The notes under the pieces were generated by a model. That model was given only the letters and a program-made list of their open reading frames with translations, was not told where the DNA came from and ran no database searches. The position numbers and the translations under genes are program-made. Shown here piece after piece: positions 24,328-31,661 of a stretch of DNA of 64,000 bases. Source of the stretch: Chloroflexi bacterium 54-19 (lineage in GTDB: Bacteria; Chloroflexota; Chloroflexia; Chloroheliales; Chloroheliaceae); contig MKTJ01000043.1 of the NCBI GenBank assembly GCA_001898225.1, positions 1 to 64,000 on the forward strand. The letters are read 5' to 3'. The number at the start of each line of letters is the position of its first letter. The stretch's first letter is position 1.

Positions 24328-24676
24328 TGAATTTTCTCCATTCTCGACCCTGATTCACGGAAAATTTTTCAAATTTACTGCCCGATATTTTCACCTGCCC
24401 GTAAGTTTTTAACCCCCCCAAAAGAGGATTATTAAAAACTATGACCGGAAATTTTTAACACTGTAATAGAAAAGGATTTTGTATACAATATGCAACTATA
24501 CAGGAAAAATGAGAAATGGCAAATTTGGTTCTTTTTAGGTTTTGCAATTTTAATTATCTAGCTGTTACCTTTTCTTTGTTGGAATGAGCAAATTTAGGAT
24601 AAGCGCTATAATCTGTTAGGCTAAAAAAATTTGTAGGTAAACTTAAACCAGAAAATAACCAGAGGATTAGTTAATA
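24328..24676. promoter_or_regulatory. Divergent GH95 / SGNH-hydrolase control region
   Basis: 349 AT-rich bases without a gene. Two items stand out. TTGTATACAA at 24479-24488 is a 10-base palindrome. TAATAGAAAAGG at 24464-24475 is identical to the left part of LacI operator O2 at 4310-4330, but the right half is not conserved. A TATAAT at 24607-24612 could be the -10 of the plus-strand gene, though no good -35 is seen. Confidence 0.35.
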
Positions 24677-25861
24677 ATGGCTTCCATTGAACCGGAAAAT
24701 AAAGCAGAACCTAAAAATAACTGGGTCGCGGCCTGGTACGCCCCACCCCTGGCGGTTATCGCCGCCGATTTGACCGGGCGAACCCTGCGGCAAATCATTC
24801 GTATGCAGGGAGGTGGCTCTCAAATAAGGGTCGGGCTTTCCAACCGTTACGGCCAGGCCCCTGTAACCATCAGTTCAATTTCCGCCGCGCATGTTCTCAA
24901 CGGCCCAAACCTGCACCCAGGCGCGAAGGCGGTTTTATTTAAGGGAGAAAATACTCTAACCCTGCATCCGGGCCAGGAAATTACCAGCGACCCGCTAGAA
25001 TTGCAGGTGACCGTCGGAAGCGATATTGCCATAACTTTTTATGTCAAGAAAGGCGATTGCCACACCGGCCACCCGGTTGGCCTCCAGACCTCCTACATCA
25101 GTAAACTGGGTGATTTTACAAAACTTCCAGAAGAAATTGCCCCGGCTTTTTATCCGCTTATTACCACCGCACGCTGGTTGATTAGCCGGGTGGATGTGCT
25201 GCCTGACTCGCCCTTAAATGCGGTAGTAGCGTTCGGCTCATCGGTTACGGATGGAGTTGGCTCAACCCTTGACGCCCATCGGAGTTGGCCCGGTTATCTG
25301 GCCCAGCGGTTGGCAAAAGCCGGGGGGACACGATTAATGTCCGTCATCAATGCCGGGGTTTCGGGCAACCAGCTAACCAACGACAATATTTCCGAACTGG
25401 CCGCTTTTGGTTTTCCTTCTTTTATGGCCGGAGAGGCCGGGTTAAAACGGTTGGAGTGGGATTTACTCGCGATTCCCGGCGCGACCGATTTAATAGTCCA
25501 TATCGCCTCGAACGATTTGCGAATGGGAGTTTCATCCGAAACTATTATTACCGCCCTGAAAGAAGTGGCCGACCGCACCAGGCAAAAATATAAAAAAGTC
25601 TTTGGCGCGACAATCTTACCGGGTGGCTATACCACCGAGCAGAACCTCGAACGGCACAGGGTAAACCACTGGCTGCTCGAAGAAAGCTCGCCCTGGTACG
25701 ACGCGCCCTTTGATTTCGCAACGGCTTTACGTTCAGAGAATGACGAAGCCCTGGTCGACCCGACCTATGACTCCGGTGACGGAGTCCACCCGAACGACCG
25801 GGGCTACGAGCAAATGGCCGCTGCCGTCAATATTAATCTGCTTTCTGGCAGTCCCGGTTAA
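24677..25861 (+). CDS. SGNH/GDSL-type hydrolase (probable carbohydrate esterase)
   Basis: 394 residues. A beta-rich N-terminal domain (about 15-170, with GRTLRQIIRMQGGGSQIRVGLSN) precedes the SGNH domain. Block I is AFGSSVTDGVGST with Ser189 as nucleophile; the normally conserved Asp of GDS is Ser188. Block II is INAGVSGNQ (Gly230), block III is IASNDLRMG (Asn279, with Ala in place of the usual Gly) and block V is SGDGVHPND (Asp368, His371). So Ser, Asn, Asp and His are all present despite the altered GDS. Probably removes acetyl or similar esters from plant oligosaccharides; no signal peptide is seen. It is divergent from GH95. Confidence 0.87.
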   Translation: MASIEPENKAEPKNNWVAAWYAPPLAVIAADLTGRTLRQIIRMQGGGSQIRVGLSNRYGQAPVTISSISAAHVLNGPNLHPGAKAVLFKGENTLTLHPGQEITSDPLELQVTVGSDIAITFYVKKGDCHTGHPVGLQTSYISKLGDFTKLPEEIAPAFYPLITTARWLISRVDVLPDSPLNAVVAFGSSVTDGVGSTLDAHRSWPGYLAQRLAKAGGTRLMSVINAGVSGNQLTNDNISELAAFGFPSFMAGEAGLKRLEWDLLAIPGATDLIVHIASNDLRMGVSSETIITALKEVADRTRQKYKKVFGATILPGGYTTEQNLERHRVNHWLLEESSPWYDAPFDFATALRSENDEALVDPTYDSGDGVHPNDRGYEQMAAAVNINLLSGSPG

Positions 25862-25985
25862 GTACCTGACATCACATCAAAAACCAGGAATCTCAATTTA
25901 AGGCATCCTTGACCTATTTTGGCTAACAGACCGGAAACGCCCTTCTTGTATACATGGGGCAAATAATTACAAACCAGCAAAAGAA

Positions 25986-26026
25986 AAAAAACCTTACCAA
26001 TCCATTCAAAGTTGGTAAGGTTTTTT
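25986..26026. terminator. Bidirectional terminator between SGNH hydrolase and PhyH genes
   Basis: AAAAAACCTTACCAA (25986-26000) pairs perfectly with TTGGTAAGGTTTTTT (26012-26026), giving A/T runs usable on both strands. It serves the convergent PhyH operon and the SGNH gene. Confidence 0.9.
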
Positions 26027-26050
26027 TAAGAGGTTTTTATAAAAATTCGG

Positions 26051-26908
26051 TTAGGCCGTAAGCTTGTTATAGAGGACCGGGAACATGCTACCGGCGAATA
26101 TATCGCCATCTTTCGGCTTGAACAGTTGGACGTTCATATGTTCGTCGGCGGGAGTACCGGCCTTATAGCGGGTATCCCCGGCCATCAGGTGGATGGCAAT
26201 CGAACGGCGAGGCCGGGTGGTATTGTTTGGCCCGCTACCGTGTAACGACATTGCATGATGGAAACTGACCTGCCCGGCCTTCATAATCAGGGGGACCGGC
26301 TCAAATTTGGCGCCTGTCGGAATGGTCATGGTTTCTTCTTGCTTTTGAAGGTCTTGCTCGAAGAAGTTGTTCACGTCCACCAGGCCCCAGTGGTTGCTGC
26401 CGCGGACCACGTGCATGCAGCCGTTAGAGAGGTCCACGTCGTCAAAGGCGACCCAGGCGGTCACCAGGGTGGGTTCCTGGGCACACTGCCAGTAGTGATA
26501 GTCCTGGTGCCAGCCTACATTCGCCGGGACCGGGGTAACACCAGGAGCGAGGCCCGGTTTGAACAACAACTGGTCGTGCCACAACCGGATAATCGGGGTG
26601 CGGAGCAAAGCCGCCGCGATTTCCCCGATTACCGGGTCTTGCACCAGGTCGCGGAAGGTAAAGTCCGACCAGTGAACATTGTCGGTCTTGCGTAAACTGC
26701 CGGAACCCGGCTTCCAGAAGCTGAAAGGAGCCCGGCCTGTCTCATAATTTTCGTTGTAAATAAACATCATGTGACGGCGAAGGGTTTCCAGCCGGTTATC
26801 GTCCACAATCTTGGGAGAAATCCAGAAACCGTTCTTTTCGAAGAATTCCACCTCGGCAGGGCCGGGTATTACCTGCGCCGACTCTGGCGCAACCTGGGTA
26901 TCAAGCAT
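26051..26908 (-). CDS. Phytanoyl-CoA dioxygenase (PhyH) family Fe(II)/2-oxoglutarate oxygenase, second copy
   Basis: 285 residues from ATG 26908, chosen because GGGAG lies just before it; a TTG at 26926 would put the start inside that site. The metal motif HQDYHYW (His-x-Asp) is in the middle and the distal His is in VSFHHAMSLHGSGPN, with Arg in RPRRSIAIHL for 2-oxoglutarate. The family hydroxylates or halogenates small molecules using O2 and 2-oxoglutarate. It follows another PhyH gene by 27 bases, and an AraC regulator precedes both. The substrate is unknown; the setting suggests a sugar-linked or plant-derived compound. Confidence 0.9.
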   Translation of the reverse strand: MLDTQVAPESAQVIPGPAEVEFFEKNGFWISPKIVDDNRLETLRRHMMFIYNENYETGRAPFSFWKPGSGSLRKTDNVHWSDFTFRDLVQDPVIGEIAAALLRTPIIRLWHDQLLFKPGLAPGVTPVPANVGWHQDYHYWQCAQEPTLVTAWVAFDDVDLSNGCMHVVRGSNHWGLVDVNNFFEQDLQKQEETMTIPTGAKFEPVPLIMKAGQVSFHHAMSLHGSGPNNTTRPRRSIAIHLMAGDTRYKAGTPADEHMNVQLFKPKDGDIFAGSMFPVLYNKLTA

Positions 26909-26935
26909 TTCAACTCCCTCTCTCAATCTCTGATT

Positions 26936-27670
26936 TTAAGCGTTTTCATAAAAATTTCCGGCCAGGTCTTTACCACGAGCCAGCCAGATTTTGAAACCGG
27001 GATTTTTCTCCGGGTAAACCTTGATTTCAGTCGAAAAATAACGCATGGTGTAGCCGCACCGCCGGTTAGGGCTGGTGTTAGCTTCGGCTCCGTGAATCAG
27101 CCGGGCGTCGTGCATGGAAAACTCTCCCGGTTTCAGTTCAAAATAAACCGCCTTTGACTCGTCTACGTTTTTAATCTGGGTTCCAAAAGTGTAAGCGGTC
27201 GGGTTGGCAAGGTCTTCATAGGCCGAAAAACCGTTGTCGTGGGTACCTGGAATGACCCGCATACAACCATTCTCACGGGTCGCAGGGTCGAGGGCCAGCC
27301 AGATTGTCACGATTTTAGAATAGAAGCTTACCCGGCCTTCCCAGTAAGCCGAATCCTCGTGCCAGGGGGTAGGACGGCCCGAATAAGGGTCTTTGCTAAT
27401 AAAATGGCTCGACCATAAGCCGATATTTGGCCCCAGGATAGGTTCGACCATATCGAGGGCTTCGTCACTCAGCAAAAAGTTGAGCAGGCGCGGGTCGGTG
27501 AAATGGGGTACGTCCAGTTCGTCCGAACGTTTAGAGCCTTTATTGGTAAGATGTTCCTCGAAAATAGCTTTTAGCTCGGCAAACCGGGCCGGAGAAAAGA
27601 GTTGTCGTTGCGGCAGGATATACCCGTTTTTTTGATAAAACTCCACATCAATTTTGTCCAGCGTCTTCAT
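26936..27670 (-). CDS. Phytanoyl-CoA dioxygenase (PhyH) family oxygenase, first copy
   Basis: 244 residues. His-x-Asp in PTPWHEDSAYWEGRV, the distal His in FSMHDARLIHGAEANTS, and RRCGYTMRYFSTE supplying the 2-oxoglutarate arginine. Starts behind GAGAGGA. Similarity to its neighbour is at the family level only, so this is not a recent duplication. The order AraC - PhyH - PhyH on one strand suggests AraC-controlled expression. No transporter or CoA enzyme lies next to it, so phytanoyl-CoA itself is an unlikely substrate. Confidence 0.9.
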   Translation of the reverse strand: MKTLDKIDVEFYQKNGYILPQRQLFSPARFAELKAIFEEHLTNKGSKRSDELDVPHFTDPRLLNFLLSDEALDMVEPILGPNIGLWSSHFISKDPYSGRPTPWHEDSAYWEGRVSFYSKIVTIWLALDPATRENGCMRVIPGTHDNGFSAYEDLANPTAYTFGTQIKNVDESKAVYFELKPGEFSMHDARLIHGAEANTSPNRRCGYTMRYFSTEIKVYPEKNPGFKIWLARGKDLAGNFYENA

Positions 27671-27803
27671 TAAAAATCCTCTCTATGACTCACCGTCTTT
27701 GGAAGTTGATAAAGGTTGAAAAAAGCAGTTGTTTTACCAATATAGGCGAAAGGTGAAAAAATTACTTCGCGTTTTTTCGGAAAAACCCGGCTTTTTTTCA
27801 GCT

Positions 27804-28688
27804 TTAAATCGCGGCGAGTTGCCTCCCTTCTTCCAGGTCAACCGGAAAAGTGTAGCGGCGATAAGCATAGGGGGTCTGGTGAAATTTTGACTTGAAGACT
27901 CGCTCAAAATGGGATAACGTTTTGAAACCGGAAGCGTAACAAATCTCGGTAACGGGCACCTGAGACACCCGTAAGAGCGAGGCTGCAAATTCGAGCCTTA
28001 AATTTATCAGGTAACGCTGGAAGGAACTCCCTGTAAAAGCTTTGAAACGTTCGCTGAAATAGTTCGGGTTGAGGCGGACCTGCCCGGCTATTTGGGGTAG
28101 TGAAATATCTTCTCGGAAATGGTGTTGAATCAGGGTGATGGCTTTGCGGATGGCCGGGTGGGAGAAATCGCTAATTCCGCCTCGCTCCGGCATCTGCATG
28201 GTGGTGGCTCCATGGCGGGCTAACGCGACCAGGAGGTTTGTTAATTCGCCCCGGATAACCAGGTGATACCCCGGTTGCTGGTGGGAAAGTTCGGTTTCAA
28301 TCCGGCGGTAGCTTTCTACCGCTTGCTCAAAAAGGCTTCCGGTGAAGGTGGTAAGGTAAGAGCGGTTATTATCGAAAAGGAGGCGGCGCAGCTCTTCTTC
28401 CAGAAATTCTTCCGAGAAGATAACATTATAGATTTCAAAAACCTCGCCAGGCAGAGGAGCCAGGCCGTGAAAATCCGCCGGGGTGAGCAAAAAGATACTG
28501 CCCGGTTTAAGCTCGTAATTTACCCCGTTAAATACGTGCGAACCTTCTCCGGCCAGAATCAAGCTCAGTTCGTAAAACTCGTGCCAGTGGACCTCTATAG
28601 GTCCAGCTTCGAACTGGTGGAAGATTTGCAACTGCCCGGTCTGCATAAAACTATGGCTGGTCAAACGCCGGGGAAGACTTTTATTCAT
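27804..28688 (-). CDS. AraC-family transcriptional regulator with cupin sensor
   Basis: 294 residues. The N-terminal cupin domain (about 20-105) contains VHWHEFYELSLILAGEGSHVFNG and LLTPADFHGL. The C-terminal double helix-turn-helix spans about 185-290: ISLPQIAGQVRLNPNYFSERFKAFTG, then VPVTEICYASGFKTLSHFERVFKSKF-HQTPYAYR, the hallmark AraC ending. It should sense a sugar or related ligand and activate nearby genes, most simply the two PhyH oxygenase genes 134 bases downstream on the same strand. It could also act on the GH27 operon behind it. Confidence 0.92.
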   Translation of the reverse strand: MNKSLPRRLTSHSFMQTGQLQIFHQFEAGPIEVHWHEFYELSLILAGEGSHVFNGVNYELKPGSIFLLTPADFHGLAPLPGEVFEIYNVIFSEEFLEEELRRLLFDNNRSYLTTFTGSLFEQAVESYRRIETELSHQQPGYHLVIRGELTNLLVALARHGATTMQMPERGGISDFSHPAIRKAITLIQHHFREDISLPQIAGQVRLNPNYFSERFKAFTGSSFQRYLINLRLEFAASLLRVSQVPVTEICYASGFKTLSHFERVFKSKFHQTPYAYRRYTFPVDLEEGRQLAAI

Positions 28689-28768
28689 GGACGCCTTTGT
28701 CTTTATCAGGGAAATACAGCTTCAATTCACTGTAATTTTACCCTAATCCGGGCTAATTAGCCATAGGG

Positions 28769-30049
28769 CTAAACCGGATAAAGAGCGTATAAACCGGCTC
28801 CATGCGAGGGAATATTTTGCCCGAATTTTCCTTCTAAAAGACCCAGGTCTGTCTCTTGCCAGAGGTCTCGAACCCTCCAACCTGCCGCTCCAAAAGTTTC
28901 GAACAAATCGACATTGATAGAAGCAGTTGCGTTATCTTCGAGGTTAAAGAAAGCCAGGTATTTGCAACCGTCCGGGCCGTCAGCCACCCAGGCAATCTGG
29001 TTATTTTTGTGGAAAAGTTCCCGGTTGCCCTGACTGTGCTGATTCACACGCAAAACCTCCGCATTGGTAAGCAAGCCAAGCGTAAAGGCATCATTGCTGG
29101 GAAGGTCGCCGCCCATCATCAAAGGCGACCGGAAAATTGACCAGAGGGTCATTAAGGTGGTTTGTTCGTCGTGGGTAAGGAGAGATTGGCGGTCGGGTCC
29201 GCGTTCACCCCGGATGCTGATGCGACCAAGCGGCAGCATATCGGCGTCCGGCCAGTAGCCCGGCCCACCTGCCGCCGCCCAACGCCGGCACAATTCAAAC
29301 TGAGCTTTTATATCAACCCAGCGGTCCCATAAGTCGTCCGAAATGCGGGAAAGTTCGCAGTGAGATTTGAGATGAGCTAACTGGTCCGGCCCGGCCCCGG
29401 CGTTACCCGGTGACAGGCTGAGGACAATTGGCCGACCGGATTTTTTTATCGCGGCGGCAATGCCTTCAATCTCGGCGGCGCGGTAGGGCCAGTTGATGTC
29501 GTCGGTCTTGATATAGTCCACGCCCCAGGAGGCGTAAAGCGCGATAATCGAATTGTAATAAGCCTGGGCACCGGGGTGGCTCATATCCAGGCCAAACATA
29601 TCATCGTTCCAGGGGCAGGTGCTGGATTGGTCGGCAATATCCGCCTCCCGGTAAGGTGTATCGAAAATAGCCGAGTTTTGCCGTACAGCCTGGCGGGGAA
29701 TCCCTCGCATAATGTGGATTCCAAACTTCAGGCCCAGGCAATGCACGAAATCAGCCAGGGGCTTAAAACCCTGCCCGCTTGCTGCCGAAGGAAAGCGGTT
29801 TGAGGCCGGGAGCAGGCGGCTGTATTCGTCCATTATGAGAAAAGCATTGGGCCGGTAACCCCCGGCCCTGGCTTCCGGCTCGTACCACTGGATGTCTACC
29901 ACGATATATTGCCAGCCGAATTTTGCCAGGTTTTCAGCCATGTAGAGCGCGTTGGCCTTAACCTCGTCCTCGCGAACGCTGGTTCCATAGCAATCCCAGC
30001 TATTCCAGCCTAAAGGAGGGGTTGGAGCCAAACCATTATTTATGCTCAT
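28769..30049 (-). CDS. Glycoside hydrolase family 27 (alpha-galactosidase type)
   Basis: 426 residues. The GH27 opening TPPLGWNSWDCYGTSV (about 10-25) is followed by YIVVDIQWYEPEARAGG. The nucleophile is Asp183 in VDYIKTDDIN (family consensus K-Y-D) and the acid/base is expected at Asp238 in RISDDLWDRW. A C-terminal beta-sandwich ends in GAGLYALYPV. It retains alpha-galactosides such as raffinose- or galactomannan-type ends as likely substrates, though some GH27 members are beta-L-arabinopyranosidases. No signal peptide. Its start lies 6 bases after the LacI stop, so the two form an operon divergent from the sugar importer. Confidence 0.93.
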   Translation of the reverse strand: MSINNGLAPTPPLGWNSWDCYGTSVREDEVKANALYMAENLAKFGWQYIVVDIQWYEPEARAGGYRPNAFLIMDEYSRLLPASNRFPSAASGQGFKPLADFVHCLGLKFGIHIMRGIPRQAVRQNSAIFDTPYREADIADQSSTCPWNDDMFGLDMSHPGAQAYYNSIIALYASWGVDYIKTDDINWPYRAAEIEGIAAAIKKSGRPIVLSLSPGNAGAGPDQLAHLKSHCELSRISDDLWDRWVDIKAQFELCRRWAAAGGPGYWPDADMLPLGRISIRGERGPDRQSLLTHDEQTTLMTLWSIFRSPLMMGGDLPSNDAFTLGLLTNAEVLRVNQHSQGNRELFHKNNQIAWVADGPDGCKYLAFFNLEDNATASINVDLFETFGAAGWRVRDLWQETDLGLLEGKFGQNIPSHGAGLYALYPV

Positions 30050-30055
30050 CCAGGT

Positions 30056-31102
30056 TTATACCTTTTTTGGTGGCGGCCCACTGGAAGCCCGCACCACCAA
30101 TTCGGTGCCGACCACCACCCGGCTGGATACACTGCCCCCTTCGAGTAACTTGAAAAGGAGTTTTACCGATTGGCGGCCCATCTCGACTGAAGGTTGACGG
30201 ATAGTGGTCAGAGGCGGGAACCCGGCGGCGGCGGCCGGAATATCGTCAAAACCCACAACCGTCAGGTCTTCCGGGACCCGCAGTTTGTGTTCGCGGGCCC
30301 ATTGAAGCACCCCCAGGGCCATCCGGTCGTTCAGGGCAAAGACGGCTGTTGGCCGGTCGGGCCGTTCGAGTAGTTGAGAAACCGACGAATAGGCCGCTTC
30401 CTCGGTCCAATCCCCGCTATCCACTACCAGGTTTTCGTCATAGGGCAACCCTTTATGGGCCAGCATCTGCCGGTAGCCGCGCACACGCTCCTCGGAAGCA
30501 TAGGCGCTATCTTTGACCTGGAGCATTCCAATTCGGCGATGTCCCAGGGAAATTAAATACTCGGTCATGCGCTGGGCGCCTTGCAAATCGTCAGCATGGA
30601 CGCAATAGGAAGGGACCATACCCACCGGGTAACCCAGGATTACCCAGGGGTAACGCTGCTGGGAGAGTTGGCGGTGGAGGTCGGGCGATTTACTCTCCTG
30701 GGTCTCCATCACCACCGCCCCATCAATATAGTTCGAACGCAAAAGCCGCTTGTAGGAGGAGGACGACTCGTGTTCCCGGTTGGCCGTCGCTATTAACAAA
30801 GCATAATCGTGGTCATTCAAGACTTCTTCGATACCGCAAAGGTTTCCTTGAAGGTGGGGGTCATAGAGTAACTGCAAGGGGGTATAAGGTATGACCAGCC
30901 CAATAATGGAGGTACGCCCGCTGGCGATGCCCCTGGCCGCCAGGCTAGGGACATAATTTAGTTGACTGACGGCGGACAATACTTTCTCACGAGTAACTTC
31001 ATTAACCCTGGTGCTACCGGAAAGCACTTTCGAGACCGTGCTTATCGAGACCCCCGCCTTCGACGCGACATCGTAGATTGTTACTTTGGGCGTTTCTATC
31101 AT
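30056..31102 (-). CDS. LacI-family repressor of the galactoside/arabinoside locus
   Basis: 348 residues. LacI helix-turn-helix at about 8-27 (IYDVASKAGVSISTVSKVLSG), hinge NYVPSLAARGIASG, then the sugar-binding core with FALNDRMALGVLQWA and VVGFDDIPAAAAGFPPLTTIRQP. It is the first gene of the lacI-GH27 operon and divergent from the ABC importer operon. Three cre-like sites in the 559-base intergenic region are its probable targets, one of them just downstream of the importer promoter. The likely inducer is a galactoside or arabinoside. Confidence 0.94.
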   Translation of the reverse strand: MIETPKVTIYDVASKAGVSISTVSKVLSGSTRVNEVTREKVLSAVSQLNYVPSLAARGIASGRTSIIGLVIPYTPLQLLYDPHLQGNLCGIEEVLNDHDYALLIATANREHESSSSYKRLLRSNYIDGAVVMETQESKSPDLHRQLSQQRYPWVILGYPVGMVPSYCVHADDLQGAQRMTEYLISLGHRRIGMLQVKDSAYASEERVRGYRQMLAHKGLPYDENLVVDSGDWTEEAAYSSVSQLLERPDRPTAVFALNDRMALGVLQWAREHKLRVPEDLTVVGFDDIPAAAAGFPPLTTIRQPSVEMGRQSVKLLFKLLEGGSVSSRVVVGTELVVRASSGPPPKKV

Positions 31103-31158
31103 CGGGAAATACCTTTAAATTAGACAGATAGCTATTTTTTGCAGCAAAAAATCTACCA

Positions 31159-31190
31159 ATTTTGCCAGGTTTTATTATTTTGCCAGGTTT
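31159..31190. repeat. Tandem 14-base direct repeat upstream of lacI
   Basis: ATTTTGCCAGGTTT occurs at 31159-31172 and again at 31177-31190, an 18-base period, 57 bases upstream of the LacI start codon. It could be a second regulator's site or simply a small duplication. Confidence 0.45.
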
Positions 31191-31230
31191 GAATGAGTAT
31201 ATTTTTTTGAATCTTTATAAAGCCTTTCCG

Positions 31231-31244
31231 TGAAGCACTTTACA
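31231..31244. promoter_or_regulatory. LacI/cre-like operator, lacI-proximal
   Basis: TGAAGCACTTTACA, a diverged match to the classic LacI-family palindrome TGAAAGCGCTTTCA, about 130 bases upstream of the lacI start. Confidence 0.5.
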
Positions 31245-31314
31245 CCCTATTAAATGGCAGTTTGCCCGGAAAGTCAAGGGGTTTGCGAGCGGCAAATTAA
31301 TTTTTTAGAAGGTA

Positions 31315-31343
31315 TTGACAACTTAAAAAGGGGCAAATATAAT
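31315..31343 (+). promoter_or_regulatory. Consensus sigma-70 promoter of the sugar importer operon
   Basis: TTGACA at 31315-31320 and TATAAT at 31338-31343 with an exact 17-base spacer, a perfect consensus. Transcription would start near 31350 and give a leader of about 310 bases. The cre-like operator at 31352 lies right at the start site, as expected for a strong promoter held by a repressor. Confidence 0.85.
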
Positions 31344-31351
31344 AAAAACCA

Positions 31352-31365
31352 TAAAAGCGCTTTCA
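31352..31365. promoter_or_regulatory. LacI/cre-like operator at the importer start site
   Basis: TAAAAGCGCTTTCA differs by one base from the symmetric TGAAAGCGCTTTCA and contains the AAAGCGCTTT core. It lies 9 bases after the -10 box. Confidence 0.8.
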
Positions 31366-31577
31366 CAAGTATCTGGTTTCAAATCTCTCTGAGTTTTTAA
31401 GGTTAAAGGACCAATAAACCATAACCAAGGGCTGTACCTGGGCAATCTTACATAATTTTAGCCAGATTAATTATTTGTTTTGCCCAAAAACGGCTTAAAT
31501 AAGAGGAGGTTTTTGTCATAAGAGTTTGTCCGGTTGCTTGAGTATACTTTATTAAGCCTGGAATTGATAAAAATAAG

Positions 31578-31589
31578 AAAAGCACTTTC
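31578..31589. promoter_or_regulatory. LacI/cre-like operator, downstream copy
   Basis: AAAAGCACTTTC, one base from the core of the main operator, 72 bases before the binding-protein gene. With the copies at 31231 and 31352 it could support DNA looping or a roadblock. Confidence 0.5.
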
Positions 31590-31661
31590 CTTAATTTCGT
31601 GACTGGCAAGGGTTGCCATTACCAAGTAAGCTATGTTAGCCAAACATAAGGAGGATTTCTA

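Noticed and set aside
24677..25861. Inactive SGNH pseudo-enzyme
   Set aside because: The serine nucleophile and the Asn, Asp and His positions are present, so the GDS to GSS change alone does not show loss of activity.
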